This document shows, in pieces, positions 18,147 to 28,468 of a stretch of DNA of 64,000 nt. The DNA comes from Deltaproteobacteria bacterium. Its GTDB lineage: Bacteria > UBA10199 > JADGCS01. The notes beneath the pieces are model-generated. The model ran no database searches, was not told the origin of the DNA, and saw only the letters and a program-made list of their open reading frames with translations. Made by a program: the position numbers and the translations under genes. Each line of letters begins with the position of its first letter. Position 1 is the first letter of the stretch. The DNA lies in contig JACKPK010000002.1 in NCBI GenBank assembly GCA_024233595.1, positions 62,001-126,000 on the forward strand. Reading direction: 5' to 3'.

Positions 18147-19517
18147 ATGACTGTTGGACGTAGCCCACTTCGTATCGATTTAAACAGCTTGTTTCAGCCT
18201 GCTGTTAAAAAGGGACCCAAAGACCTTTTGGAGTTTGAAGGCAGTTTTAAAGAAATTCACCAGGGCATCATGGCGCTTAAAAAAACTGGTCAGCTTCCCT
18301 ATAGCGTTTTGCCTGGCGACAGCATTTTGCGCGATCAGGTTTTGGATCTGGTGCAAAAAAAATCAGGTTATGACAACATTGTGGTGCTGGGCATTGGTGG
18401 TTCGGCTTTGGGAGCCAGTTCAATCAAAATGGCTTTAGATGGTCCTTATCATCATCTTCTTAAAGATTCCTCTCCGCGTTTGTTTGTTTTGGATCACATT
18501 GAACCCTTAACTTTGCATGAACTTTTTGTGCGCTTGGGCAATCAAAAAAATCTCTTTGTTGTGATTTCCAAATCAGGAAACACCAGCGAGACCCTGGCGC
18601 AAACTCTTTTGGTCAAACGCTATTTTAAATCTGTTTCACCTGAAGACTTTGTTGTGATCACCGATTCCGAAGAAGGGTTTTTAAGATCGTGGGTGCAAAA
18701 AGAAAACATCGCTTCTTTGCCTGTGCCTTCTGGGGTTGGCGGTCGCTTCTCGGTGTTTTCTCCGGTGGGTTTGTTTCCGCTTGCTTGTTCCGGTGTGAAC
18801 ATCACGGAACTTTTAGAAGGCGCGCATGCCATGGAAGAGCTTTGTCATCAGGCAATTTTGGCGCAAAACCCGGCGGGCTTGTTGGCCATGACTTTGCACC
18901 ACTGGATGCAAGCAGGGTCATCGCAAATGGTGCTCATGCCCTATGCGGATCGCTTGCGTTTATTTTCAGATTGGTTTGCGCAGTTGTGGGGAGAAAGTCT
19001 TGGCAAAGAACACAGCTTAGATGGCCAAAAAATAAACTTGGGATCAACACCCATTAAAGCCACCGGGGTAACCGATCAGCATTCACAATTGCAGCTTTAT
19101 TTGGATGGGCCTTACGATAAAATCATTGGTTTGGTAGAGGTCGAAGATTTTGGTGTGGATGGCAGTTTGTCAGAAGATTTTATCTCCGACGAGCGCATTG
19201 ATTTTTTAAAGGGGCGTTCGTTGTTAGAGCTGCAAGCAGCCGAGCTTAACGCGACACAGGCTTCGCTCACCGAAAATCAAAGACCAAACTTCCGTTTGTC
19301 TTTGGCGCAAATCAACGAGTACCAATTGGGGCAGCTGTATCAGTTGTTTATGAATGTGATTCCTTACATGGGCGCTTTGATGAACATCAATCCTTTCGAT
19401 CAACCCGCTGTCGAAAAAATCAAACGTTACACCTTTGGCTTAATGGGCAAAAACGGGTTCTTAGATTACAAAGAAAAATACGAATTTCAAAACAAACGAG
19501 AAGATCTTATTTTTTAA
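18147..19517 (+). CDS. pgi: Glucose-6-phosphate isomerase
   Basis: The protein has 456 residues, the shorter bacterial type. It interconverts glucose 6-phosphate and fructose 6-phosphate. The sugar-phosphate isomerase domains show VVLGIGGSALGASSIKMAL, the phosphate-binding ISKSGNTSET, GGRFSVFSPVGLFPLA and a conserved Glu/His/Lys set (QLWGESLGKEH, TDQHSQLQLYLDGP). AGGAGC lies 8 bases before the ATG as a good ribosome-binding site. It overlaps the convergent CBS gene by 4 bases. Confidence 0.95.
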   Translation: MTVGRSPLRIDLNSLFQPAVKKGPKDLLEFEGSFKEIHQGIMALKKTGQLPYSVLPGDSILRDQVLDLVQKKSGYDNIVVLGIGGSALGASSIKMALDGPYHHLLKDSSPRLFVLDHIEPLTLHELFVRLGNQKNLFVVISKSGNTSETLAQTLLVKRYFKSVSPEDFVVITDSEEGFLRSWVQKENIASLPVPSGVGGRFSVFSPVGLFPLACSGVNITELLEGAHAMEELCHQAILAQNPAGLLAMTLHHWMQAGSSQMVLMPYADRLRLFSDWFAQLWGESLGKEHSLDGQKINLGSTPIKATGVTDQHSQLQLYLDGPYDKIIGLVEVEDFGVDGSLSEDFISDERIDFLKGRSLLELQAAELNATQASLTENQRPNFRLSLAQINEYQLGQLYQLFMNVIPYMGALMNINPFDQPAVEKIKRYTFGLMGKNGFLDYKEKYEFQNKREDLIF

Positions 19518-19936
19518 GCGTCTTCGCCTTGTAGGCCACTGTCTTCTAATCTGATGTGCTTCATTTCAAGAATTTTTTCCATGATGTTGCGTCGGCTGAT
19601 CACGCCCACCAGTTCTTTGTCCCCTTTTGTGATGGGAACGCGTCGGAAGGGGTTGTCGATTAGGCATTGGCAAATTTTGATGAGGCTGTCGTTTTCATCG
19701 AAGCTCACTACATTTTTAGTCATGAAATCGCGCACTGTTAAAACGGAATCGCTGGGATTGTGTAAAAGTTTTAAGGCGTCTTTTTCCGAAAGGATGCCAA
19801 TGAGTTTGTTTTGATCGTCCACTACAGGCAAGCCACTGATTTTATTTTTGATGAGCATCTTAATGGCTTCGGTGATGGCTGTTTTTGTTGTGACCGTGAT
19901 CACGTTTTTGGTCATGGTTTCTTTAGCTGTGAACAT
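19514..19936 (-). CDS. Two-CBS-domain protein
   Basis: The protein has 140 residues and consists of two CBS units only. Motifs: MTKNVITVTTKTAITEAI and KISGLPVVDDQNKLIGILSEKD in the first, and DFMTKNVVSFDENDSL with RRVPITKGDKELVGVISRRN in the second. Such stand-alone pairs bind adenosyl nucleotides and regulate partner proteins. The partner here is unknown. AGGAGC precedes the ATG. Its stop overlaps pgi. Confidence 0.88.
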   Translation of the reverse strand: MFTAKETMTKNVITVTTKTAITEAIKMLIKNKISGLPVVDDQNKLIGILSEKDALKLLHNPSDSVLTVRDFMTKNVVSFDENDSLIKICQCLIDNPFRRVPITKGDKELVGVISRRNIMEKILEMKHIRLEDSGLQGEDA

Positions 19937-20003
19937 AAATGCTCCTTTTCATATTTCTACCTAATAAAAAAATAACGGAATGCCGAGGTATTTTATCAGA
20001 AAC

Positions 20004-21623
20004 TCAGAAGAAAGTCCTGATGATCTCTATCATGCCAAAAACAAAGGCAAATCCAGCAACTGCATAAAACACATAAAGAAAGAGTTTAGAGTTTCCGGGG
20101 TGGCGGGTGGTTTCTTTGGGTTGGATGCTGGCGTGCACAAAGGGTTGTTCACGACCTTGTCTTTCGTGTTCGCGTTGTCTGGCAAGGAGCTTTTCGACAT
20201 GCTCTTGTGATTCGCGAGATGATTGTCGTTGAAAATTCTTTAACCATTCTTTTCGTTCTTCTTCGGTGGCTTGTAAAATTTGTGTGAGATGAACCAGTTT
20301 TAAAACGTCTAACTCTTTACCAAGTTGTTCTAAAAGTTCTGGGTTTAAAACATCACCAGGAGTGAGTTGTTTTAAAGTTTGTGCGAGTTTTATGTTTTTA
20401 AGTGGGAGCTGGCTGTACTTGTTTTCTAGAACTTCACCATCTTCCGAAAGCGCCAAATCCAGAACCATCATTTTTTGATCGCTGCCTTCTTTGGTGAAGA
20501 TGCCGCGAAACACCGCTTCTATGAGGCTAGCTAAACGAATCTTATCGCTAACCTGACTGGAATTCATGTTACTGACATTTTTAAAAAACTGATTCCAGCC
20601 ATCGTCTGTTTTGGCAGCAAAGCGAGCACGCACACCTTCTGGTAAATCTGGAACCATGGTTTTGCCACGTTCCAAAACCTTTTGCAGTGTTTGTTCAAAT
20701 TTACTGCTGGCTGATTGTTGTAAGCGCGCAGAAATTTTTTGTTTAGAAATATCAACTTTATTGGCATCAACTTGCGATGCGTCCATTTGTGCTTTGTTTT
20801 GTTGTCGTTGTCGATCGGCACGCTGACCCACTTCGTTAACGCGTTTGGCACGTTGAGCGGCTTTTAAACGCGCTAGTTCGTAACGCAAGACTTCTCGCAT
20901 GCTTTTGCGGTCTTGGGTGTTGTGGCGCATGCGGAATAAGGTTCCCAATTCAGAACGCGTGAGCGTGTCGCCATCTTCTAAGACATTGCTACTTTGGGTT
21001 TGTGCCTGTTGTTGGCGCAGAGCATTTTGTTGTAATTTTTTAGTGATGTTGGTTCCGCTCAAAGGGCCACGAAAAACTTTTTGACTTAAGATGTTTTGGT
21101 ACGCGCTGGCTTTGGGGCGTTGAGGAAAAGGTTTTTGATTTTGATTTTGTCGTTGTGACTCGTTTTGATTTTGTTCCCCACGCGGTAATTTTGTTCCACG
21201 ATTCTGAGGAGTGTTTTTTAAATTCAACATGCGGTTTTGCACATTGGTTTGGTGACCCATTTGTTGTGGTCGACGCGCGCTTTGAAAATCGTGATGCTCA
21301 CCTTCAAAATGGCTGATCTCGGCTTTGCGGTTTTGAGTTTGGTTTTGATCACGCGGTGACTGAGTCGATGAATCGCGAGGTAGAGTGGCGCGTTGTCGAG
21401 ATTGCTCTGGCTGGTCATTGTCTTTTGCGCGGTCTTGATCGTTTTGGCTCTGTTGCTGTTTTTTTGCTTCTTCCGCGGCCTTTTTTTCGGCCTCGGCCAC
21501 TTTTTTAGCAAGCTCTGCCATTTGTTTGGCCTTGTCGCTTTTTTCGCTAGGCTTGGCGTTAGGATCATGGGGCTCGCTTGGAATCTGCGGGCCAAAGGGC
21601 AAATGAGGTAATTTAGAGCGCAT
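20004..21623 (-). CDS. Gln/Arg-rich tail-anchored protein, unknown
   Basis: The protein has 539 residues. There is no signal peptide. It begins with an Ala/Lys/Glu-rich helix (AELAKKVAEAEKKAAEEAKK), followed by a long Gln/Asn/Arg-rich disordered stretch to about residue 220. A charged helical region follows (to about 330), then a more compact domain (about 340-470) with VPDLPEGVRARFAAKTDDGW and ALSEDGEVLE. One C-terminal membrane helix (LFLYVFYAVAGFAFVFGMIEI) ends the protein. The layout implies a cytoplasmic protein anchored by its tail in the inner membrane. I recognise no family. It is divergent from mfd. Confidence 0.7.
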   Translation of the reverse strand: MRSKLPHLPFGPQIPSEPHDPNAKPSEKSDKAKQMAELAKKVAEAEKKAAEEAKKQQQSQNDQDRAKDNDQPEQSRQRATLPRDSSTQSPRDQNQTQNRKAEISHFEGEHHDFQSARRPQQMGHQTNVQNRMLNLKNTPQNRGTKLPRGEQNQNESQRQNQNQKPFPQRPKASAYQNILSQKVFRGPLSGTNITKKLQQNALRQQQAQTQSSNVLEDGDTLTRSELGTLFRMRHNTQDRKSMREVLRYELARLKAAQRAKRVNEVGQRADRQRQQNKAQMDASQVDANKVDISKQKISARLQQSASSKFEQTLQKVLERGKTMVPDLPEGVRARFAAKTDDGWNQFFKNVSNMNSSQVSDKIRLASLIEAVFRGIFTKEGSDQKMMVLDLALSEDGEVLENKYSQLPLKNIKLAQTLKQLTPGDVLNPELLEQLGKELDVLKLVHLTQILQATEEERKEWLKNFQRQSSRESQEHVEKLLARQREHERQGREQPFVHASIQPKETTRHPGNSKLFLYVFYAVAGFAFVFGMIEIIRTFF

Positions 21624-21764
21624 AAGTGGTTAAAATCCAAAGATTTAAGTCTTTATTAGTATAGGGTATTTTTCGGCTTAGTGTCCATGGGAGTTACGTG
21701 ATTATTTAGAATTATTCATGGTTTATTTTTTAAAGTCCGCATCGTATGCCCGCAGGCCTTAGAG

Positions 21765-24700
21765 ATGAATCCACTTGCCCATATTCTTTCTCAGCTTAAG
21801 GCAACCCAGTCAGCAATCTTAAAAGACTGGGAAGGGGGGAGTTTTGCCTTTTTGCTGGCGGCGCATTGGCAAAAAAACAAAACGCCTTTGTTTGTTCTGG
21901 TTGAAGACACCAAGCATGCCGAAACCTTAAAAGATGAAATCAATTTTTTTGCACCCAAAGCCAAATGCCAAGTTTTGCGTGGCTTTGATGTTCGGCCATA
22001 TTACGGTTTGTCTCCGCATCGGCAGATTGCTTTGGATCAAATTTCTTTGCCGCTTTTATTCAATCAGAACAAAATTGATATTTTAATTGTGACTCTGCCA
22101 GCGCTCATGCGTCGCATGGTGCCGGTTGCGTTTTTAAAACGCATGACTGTGACTTTGCAGCAGAACGATGTTTGTGATCGTGATGAATTGATTCAGCGTT
22201 TGCAATACATGGGTTACGAGCGCTCTTCGCTTGTGGAAGACCCTGGCCAGTTTGCGGTGCGTGGCGATATTTTAGATTTATACTCTCCGCATCAAGAAAA
22301 TCCCATGCGAATCAATTTTTTTGATATCGAAATCGAAAAAATTCAGAGCTTTGATCCCAGATCACAACGCACGCACGAGAGCTTTTCTGAAATCCAAGTT
22401 TTTCCTGCACAAGAAATTTTTCTGAGCCTTTATGCCAAAGAAGAATCTGACATTCGTTCTGCGCCAGCTTTTCACGGTGAACGCGAACAGTGTTTAAAGC
22501 ATGTTAATTTTAATTGGGAAAGCGATCTTAAGGCACGAGCCGATAAGCGGGATCTTAACAAAGCCAAGCGCGATCACATTGAAGACTTTGTGAAGAATGG
22601 TTTGTATTTTAATGGCAGTCATTTTTTTCTGCCTTTGTTTTACAATTCTTTAGCGACCCTTTTTGATTACTTCCCAAAAGAGTGTCAGGCAGTTTCGTTT
22701 TTGGATTTTCCCATGGGCAACGGAGCGCTTTCTTTTAAAGAGAACATGCAGCAACATTGGGAAGAGTCTGAACACATTGAATCGATTTTTTCTCCCGATG
22801 ATTTATTTTTAAATCCAAACGAGCTCGATGACATTGCTAAAAGTCATTCCTGGTATGTGTCTGGATTGCAGGTGACACATGTGGATTTTATCAAAGGCAA
22901 AGAGAATGAGCTGATCATCGATGGCGATACCTTGTCGAATCACGAAGTCAAACTCAAGCTTGCGGCCCAGGTTAAACAGCAACACAGCTTAGAGCCTTTG
23001 GTTCACGAGATTCAAGAAAAACGCAAAGCGGGTTACGAGTGTCACATTGTTTGTCAAAACGAAGTGCAGCGCCAACGTGTGTTGGATCTTTTAAAGCGTT
23101 TTGATTTGCCTCTTAAAAAATCAGACGACGATCCCATGGATTCTGTTTTGAGCGCAAGCTCCACCGGCGATGCCTCAAGTCGTTTGGTTAGGGTGTTTCA
23201 AGGCAATCTACACTTTGGTTTTTTAGCGAATAGTTTGTTGCAGTGGTGGCTTACCGATGAAGAGATCTTTGGTAAAAAAACCAGACGAGCCACGGGCAAG
23301 CAAAAGAAAAGCCAGGTTTTCAGTTCGTTCTCAGAAATCAGCGAAGGCGATTACCTGATCCATTTGGATCATGGCATTGGTTTGTACCAAGGGCTGATCA
23401 AGCTTGAGTACGACGTTAACAAAAACGATTTTTTACAAATTGAGTATTTGGGTGGCGATAAGCTGTATGTGCCTATTGATAAACTCAATCGTGTGCAGCG
23501 TTTTATGGCCGACGAGGGAGCTGTCCCGGGGCTTGATAAACTGGGTGGCAAGACCTGGCTCAAAACCCGCACCAAGGCTAAGCGTGCGGCGCGTAAATTA
23601 GCAAAAGAACTTTTGGAGATGCAGGCCAAACGCGCTGCACTCAAAGGTCATTCTTATGGTGCGCATCACGAAGAAATGGAAGAGTTCGATACCAGTTTTG
23701 AATTTGAAGAAACGCCAGATCAGATGCAAGCCATTAACGATGTGCTTGGCGATATGGAAAGTGATCGCCCGATGGATCGTTTGGTTTGTGGCGATGTTGG
23801 TTATGGTAAAACAGAAGTCGCTATGCGGGCGGCATTTAAGGCGGTTTGTGATCAGCGCCAGGTGGCGGTGTTGGTGCCCACCACGGTGTTGGCGTTTCAG
23901 CACTTCACCAGTTTTAAAGAGCGCTTTAAAGATTACCCGGTTAAAATTGAGTTGCTGTCGCGTTTTCGTTCCGCCAAAGAGCAGAACGATGTGATTAATC
24001 GTCTTAAAACGGGCGATGTCGATGTTGTGATTGGCACGCATCGTTTGTTGTCACAGGACATACGTTTTTCGCGTTTAGGATTGTTGGTGGTGGATGAAGA
24101 GCATCGCTTTGGTGTTATTCACAAAGAGAAAATTAAAAAAATGAAAAAGCTTGTGGATGTGATCACGCTCACAGCCACGCCAATACCGCGCACACTTAAC
24201 TTTGCGCTCAATGGCATTCGTGATCTTTCTGTGATCAACACACCGCCGGTGGATCGTCTGGCCATTAAAACTTACATTTCTTATTTTGATGACGCCACGG
24301 TACGCGATGCCATTATGAAAGAGCTTCGTCGTGGTGGTCAGGTGTTCTTTTTGCACAACCGTGTGCAGAGCATTCAGAAAATGTGTAAACGCATCACTGA
24401 TTTGATTCCTGAAGCGCGCGTGCGTTTTGCACATGGGCAAATGGAAGAGGGCGATTTAGAAGAGATCATGATTTCGTTCATGAATCATGAGTTCGATATT
24501 TTAGTGTGCACGACCATCATTGAATCCGGCATTGATATCCCCAATGCCAACACCATCATCATCAATCGCGCGGATAATTTAGGCTTGGCACAGCTCTATC
24601 AGTTGCGTGGGCGTGTGGGACGTAGCTCGCGTCAGGCTTATTGTTATTTGATCATTCCGGATGAGGCTTTGATCACCGAAAAGGCCAAAAAGCGTTTGGC

Positions 24701-25343
24701 TGTTTTGCAAAAATTCACCGAGCTGGGCAGCGGTTTTAAGATCGCGTCGCGCGATTTAGAAATTCGTGGTGCTGGTAATATTTTAGGCGATGAGCAAAGT
24801 GGGCACATTGCGGCTGTTGGTTATGATTTGTATGTTCATCTTTTGCAGGAAGCCATTAATGAGATCAAAAATAACAATATCCCAGAAGATTTTGAACCCG
24901 AGATCCAGTTGCAAATGGCGGCAAAAATTCCCGAAGACCTCATTGCGGATCAGCAATTGCGCTTGAGTTTGTACAAGCAAGTGAGCTCGTGTAACGATCA
25001 AGACGATGTCACCGAAACTCGCGAGGAGTGGGAAGATCGTTTTGGGGTTCTGCCAGAAGAAGTGCATAATCTTTTTAATCTGATTCGCATTAAGATTGCC
25101 GCGCGTGCTATTTTGGTGTCGCAAATCAAGCAATCTGGTGATTCCTTTTTTATTCAGCTGCACGGAAACCATCAGGTGGACACGCAGATTTTTATTGATG
25201 CCATTGAACGTAATCCCAAAAAATTCAACCTGACCAAAGATGGTCGTTTTGTTATTAAAGATAAGTTTGCAGACAATAAAGCCATGACGGCGTATTTGTT
25301 AGAGCTGTTGGGGAAAATGCAAGAGAGTGTGGGGAGCGTTTAG
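21765..25343 (+). CDS. mfd: Transcription-repair coupling factor Mfd
   Basis: The protein has 1192 residues. It removes RNA polymerase stalled at lesions and recruits UvrA. Domains: UvrB-homologous N-terminus (MRINFFDIEIEKIQSFD); CarD-like RNA polymerase interaction domain from about residue 520 (GDYLIHLDHGIGLYQGL); RecG-like helicase with Walker A GDVGYGKTE near 676, DEEH near 776, and motif VI QLRGRVGRS; C-terminal autoinhibitory TRCF domain. Start ATG 21765. The last 4 bases overlap the convergent neighbour. Confidence 0.96.
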   Translation: MNPLAHILSQLKATQSAILKDWEGGSFAFLLAAHWQKNKTPLFVLVEDTKHAETLKDEINFFAPKAKCQVLRGFDVRPYYGLSPHRQIALDQISLPLLFNQNKIDILIVTLPALMRRMVPVAFLKRMTVTLQQNDVCDRDELIQRLQYMGYERSSLVEDPGQFAVRGDILDLYSPHQENPMRINFFDIEIEKIQSFDPRSQRTHESFSEIQVFPAQEIFLSLYAKEESDIRSAPAFHGEREQCLKHVNFNWESDLKARADKRDLNKAKRDHIEDFVKNGLYFNGSHFFLPLFYNSLATLFDYFPKECQAVSFLDFPMGNGALSFKENMQQHWEESEHIESIFSPDDLFLNPNELDDIAKSHSWYVSGLQVTHVDFIKGKENELIIDGDTLSNHEVKLKLAAQVKQQHSLEPLVHEIQEKRKAGYECHIVCQNEVQRQRVLDLLKRFDLPLKKSDDDPMDSVLSASSTGDASSRLVRVFQGNLHFGFLANSLLQWWLTDEEIFGKKTRRATGKQKKSQVFSSFSEISEGDYLIHLDHGIGLYQGLIKLEYDVNKNDFLQIEYLGGDKLYVPIDKLNRVQRFMADEGAVPGLDKLGGKTWLKTRTKAKRAARKLAKELLEMQAKRAALKGHSYGAHHEEMEEFDTSFEFEETPDQMQAINDVLGDMESDRPMDRLVCGDVGYGKTEVAMRAAFKAVCDQRQVAVLVPTTVLAFQHFTSFKERFKDYPVKIELLSRFRSAKEQNDVINRLKTGDVDVVIGTHRLLSQDIRFSRLGLLVVDEEHRFGVIHKEKIKKMKKLVDVITLTATPIPRTLNFALNGIRDLSVINTPPVDRLAIKTYISYFDDATVRDAIMKELRRGGQVFFLHNRVQSIQKMCKRITDLIPEARVRFAHGQMEEGDLEEIMISFMNHEFDILVCTTIIESGIDIPNANTIIINRADNLGLAQLYQLRGRVGRSSRQAYCYLIIPDEALITEKAKKRLAVLQKFTELGSGFKIASRDLEIRGAGNILGDEQSGHIAAVGYDLYVHLLQEAINEIKNNNIPEDFEPEIQLQMAAKIPEDLIADQQLRLSLYKQVSSCNDQDDVTETREEWEDRFGVLPEEVHNLFNLIRIKIAARAILVSQIKQSGDSFFIQLHGNHQVDTQIFIDAIERNPKKFNLTKDGRFVIKDKFADNKAMTAYLLELLGKMQESVGSV

Positions 25344-27412
25344 TTTGGCTCATCAGGATTGATTCCAGTCCTTGCCGCAAGTTGTGCTATCATGCGTTCT
25401 AACTCAGCAATGCGCTTTTTAAGGGCTTGGTTGTCTGCTGTTATCTGATTAACTTGTAATTGTAGAGCGGTTATTTGTCTTGTTAAGCCATTGGTTTTTG
25501 CGCTGTTTTCTTTTTTTCGTAAATGAGCAACTATCCTATGTTTGGTCTTCGTGTCAGCAAGGCTATGCAGTGTTTCTATTTGTCTTTCAGACAGTGGGAG
25601 ATCTAATAAAGTATTGAGATTGTCTGTGATTAATTGTTGGCAATGTGAGAAGTCATCACCAACCCAGTTGCTTTGTAAAAGTTCGAGTATCGATTTTGGT
25701 GATGCAGCTGCACGATGATCCAATGCTTTTTGTTTTATCATTTGTAGTAATGAATTAGCAGGCTCTTTTTGACTTTCCTGAAAACCCCATTGGCAAATGA
25801 TTGTGCCAAGTTCGTTGTATTGTTCAAATGTTGTGGGGGGAGCATTAAAAATAAAAGGTTCTATATAAGGAATTAAATCGAAAGCAAAAAATGCTTTGTC
25901 ACTGGGAGTAAGATGTCCAAAGGGAGCCAATGCTCGGCATGCGTGAGCAATGGTTTCAATGCGGTTATTTCCAAAAATTTCTTGTAGGATTTTAAAAGCA
26001 AGCTCTTTAAATTGTGGTTTGTTTGAAAAAATGAATAAAAAATCAATCCATTGTTCTGCAGTGACTTTATCTTTTAGTTTCACAAAGCTACTCAATGCGT
26101 ATCGCTTAAGTGCATTAATATGCCTATCTTCACCCGCAGAAAAATCCCTACAAGTTTCTAAAAATCGATTGGGATCATCATTCATGGGATCTAATTCTAA
26201 GATAGTCAGATAAGAATCTGCGGGGTGAAGTTGCGGTTGTTCTAGAATTTTTTGCCTAAAAATGAACAAGTTATGGTTCTTTTTTATACAAGGCCTGATG
26301 TTTGCAATGTGCAGGTGATTAAGTTCAAAATTAAAAAAGATATCGAAAGTTTCGATGATGTTATTTTCTTGTTCAGGCCAATCCCATAGAGCAACTTCAC
26401 AGTATTTATCGGCAGAGTTTACGTTTAAATAAGTTAAGGTTCTTTTAAAAATATCCAGACTTAATGGGCTGTTAAGAGGAATTTTATTTGTTAGTTCTAG
26501 GATCTCATCTTTTGTTGGGTTCTGTGCAAAGAACCAAGAAACATGTTCTCTAATCACTAAAAATTCGACTTGAAGAGATTCTTGTTCGTTAATGAATGTT
26601 AGAAAGCCTAAGAGATCGCGACAGGAATACAATATTTCTGGCGCGAGTTTAATATAGATGTTTGCACTTTTTAGGTTTAGTGAATTTGGTGACTGCTTAT
26701 CAAATATCGTCCCCTTTGATAAAATTGATAATCCGGAAGCAATTAGTCCTACCAAACCTTCGTCCTTGGTAGAATCTCCTGTATTTGATTTTATAAGAAG
26801 GTCTAAGCATTGCAAGATATCTTCTGTAGAGCTTTCTTGGCATAGAAGGGATACCATGTTTGCAAACCAGAAGTAGCGAAATGATTCATCTGTGTTCGAA
26901 AAATCTTGTAGCAAATGCTCTATTAGTTCATTTTGTTCCCTATCAAATGGGAGCCAGTTTTTTTCGGGTTGTGAGTAGAGGTGTGTTTGATGCAAAAATA
27001 ATAAAAACACTTCATGCCATTTGGGGAGAATCAGTTTTGTTAAGAGAGTGATAGTTTCTTCTTTGTTTTCTTCAGTAAAAAAATTGGCAATTAGTCGTTC
27101 AAGGGTGACTTGTTTTAAACGTGCGTCTTGCGTATTTTGCCAAGCTTGCAAAAAGTTATTGTCGTCAAAAATATCCCAGGTGTGTTGTTTCTTTTTTTGT
27201 GGATCTAGATAACGCAGGAGCCGAGCTCCTTTGATAGCACTCACAAAGGGTTGTGGCAGTTCAGTGCGATGATGACTAAGACCCTTGAAGGCTGAAGTAT
27301 CATTTATGGATGACCCGATGTGTTTTTCAAAAGGTTTTAAAAGTCTCTCAAAACCGGCATGAATGTTTTCGGGAATGATGACACTATAGGTTGTGCTGGG
27401 CAAGGTGGTCAT
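25340..27412 (-). CDS. Large helical-repeat protein with C-terminal coiled coil, unknown
   Basis: The protein has 690 residues and no signal peptide or membrane segment. It is almost entirely predicted helical, suggesting an alpha-solenoid of degenerate repeats. A C-terminal coiled coil of about 35 residues (QVNQITADNQALKKRIAELE) could mediate dimerisation. Codon use is more AT-rich than that of mfd next to it. No family is recognised. It might be distantly related to the other unknown helical proteins at 33.6, 37.4 and 46.4-50.4 kb, but no shared motif was seen. A weak ribosome-binding site precedes the ATG. Confidence 0.7.
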   Translation of the reverse strand: MTTLPSTTYSVIIPENIHAGFERLLKPFEKHIGSSINDTSAFKGLSHHRTELPQPFVSAIKGARLLRYLDPQKKKQHTWDIFDDNNFLQAWQNTQDARLKQVTLERLIANFFTEENKEETITLLTKLILPKWHEVFLLFLHQTHLYSQPEKNWLPFDREQNELIEHLLQDFSNTDESFRYFWFANMVSLLCQESSTEDILQCLDLLIKSNTGDSTKDEGLVGLIASGLSILSKGTIFDKQSPNSLNLKSANIYIKLAPEILYSCRDLLGFLTFINEQESLQVEFLVIREHVSWFFAQNPTKDEILELTNKIPLNSPLSLDIFKRTLTYLNVNSADKYCEVALWDWPEQENNIIETFDIFFNFELNHLHIANIRPCIKKNHNLFIFRQKILEQPQLHPADSYLTILELDPMNDDPNRFLETCRDFSAGEDRHINALKRYALSSFVKLKDKVTAEQWIDFLFIFSNKPQFKELAFKILQEIFGNNRIETIAHACRALAPFGHLTPSDKAFFAFDLIPYIEPFIFNAPPTTFEQYNELGTIICQWGFQESQKEPANSLLQMIKQKALDHRAAASPKSILELLQSNWVGDDFSHCQQLITDNLNTLLDLPLSERQIETLHSLADTKTKHRIVAHLRKKENSAKTNGLTRQITALQLQVNQITADNQALKKRIAELERMIAQLAARTGINPDEPN

Positions 27413-27453
27413 GCCCGCTTATCGCAACAGGCCTTTAAAAGTTGCTTCGAATC

Positions 27454-27488
27454 AAAAAAAAAGCGAGCCCCGTTTTTTGAGGCCCGCT
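27454..27488 (-). terminator. Rho-independent terminator, minus strand
   Basis: Read on the minus strand, AGCGGGCCTC pairs with GGGGCTCGCT (two G-T wobbles) around a short A-rich loop and is followed by a run of nine T. It would end transcripts coming from the decayed region at 27.6-28.7 kb and insulate the 690-residue gene downstream. Confidence 0.7.
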
Positions 27489-27540
27489 GAAGGGATTAAG
27501 TTATTGGAATTGTTTTTTTATACTGATTTCAGCCCTTTTC

Positions 27541-27567
27541 AAAAGTACGTACTCGGTACGTACTTTT
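27541..27567. repeat. GTACGTAC-core palindromic hairpin
   Basis: This is a perfect 12-bp inverted repeat (AAAAGTACGTAC and GTACGTACTTTT) around TCG. A following T lets it act as a plus-strand terminator. The same GTACGTAC-type core recurs at 52.74-53.02 kb and at 63.25 kb. Confidence 0.75.
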
Positions 27568-28460
27568 TAATTAACCTCTTGATCCGTGTTGTCGGAACAG
27601 GGGTGGTTTTCTTAGGATCAGATCAAGTCTTCGGGATGCTTCCAGCAATAGCGCCGTTATCGACCTGAAAGTATGATGAAAACCGTCACTGGGGTTGCCA
27701 TTATTTTTCAGCCAATTCACCACCAGCAACAATGACTGGATCAGGATTATTGCTTAGGTAATCAGAAATTATCCATATTGAAATGCGCGCCAAGCTTTGG
27801 TCAAAGCTGCTTTCATACGGCTAAAGTGTGTGTTTGTCCAGCAAACGCCATCAGAACAAACCAATGAATCTTTTCTACGCGATCAATCGCCTTACGCCTT
27901 CAGGGACGGACATCAATAATTTAAAAGTGTCTCTATTGGATTCTTCCAGCGGCGATCACCTTGTCGATGAAGAGATTCAATCCACGACACAAGTCGTCTA
28001 AATAGTTTGGGAACCATGATGATGTCTTCAGTTGAGAACCACGTCCAGATACTTTAAAACCAGAATGAGTTTGGTCATCAGTATAAGACCAAGCCCTCTT
28101 CTGGCATTTTACCCCGCTAATAAAGAAAACCCTGATTCTGTTAAGAAAGGTAGGGCATGCAGATTAAGGCCTTGTTCTGTAATCGTCCGAACTGGCACTG
28201 CTTACAAAACATCTGCGATCATTTTCAATTCTTTGACCATGTTCCATTGGTGCCCAGGGTAAACAAAGCAGCAACCCGCGTCCGTAATTATCGCCACCGA
28301 GTTTGTATGGCGGTGACAGGAAGTTATCAGGGTCAGCCAGTGATGGTCCTCTGTCGCTATCAGCCGCCTAGTTGCAAACGTCTTTCCAGCACCTACAAAA
28401 TCAAGCATGGCATCGGTGGCAGCATTAGCAGGAGAAAGGGTTGAGCGGCACCCTAGCAAA
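27568..28460 (-). pseudogene. Decayed coding region of unknown origin
   Basis: No intact gene is present, but minus-strand frames carry protein-like pieces separated by stops and frameshifts. Examples are LADPDNFLSPPYKLGG and DNYGRG near 28.3 kb, HSGFKVSGRGSQLKTSSWF near 28.05 kb, RDTFKLLMSVPEGVRRLIA near 27.9 kb and IISDYLSNNPDPVIVAGGEL near 27.75 kb. The order of pieces suggests one ancestral gene of 300 residues or more read right to left. I cannot name the family. A mobile-element or phage gene is possible. The region is followed on the minus strand by the terminator at 27454-27488. Confidence 0.4.
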
Positions 28461-28468
28461 GTGGGTTT

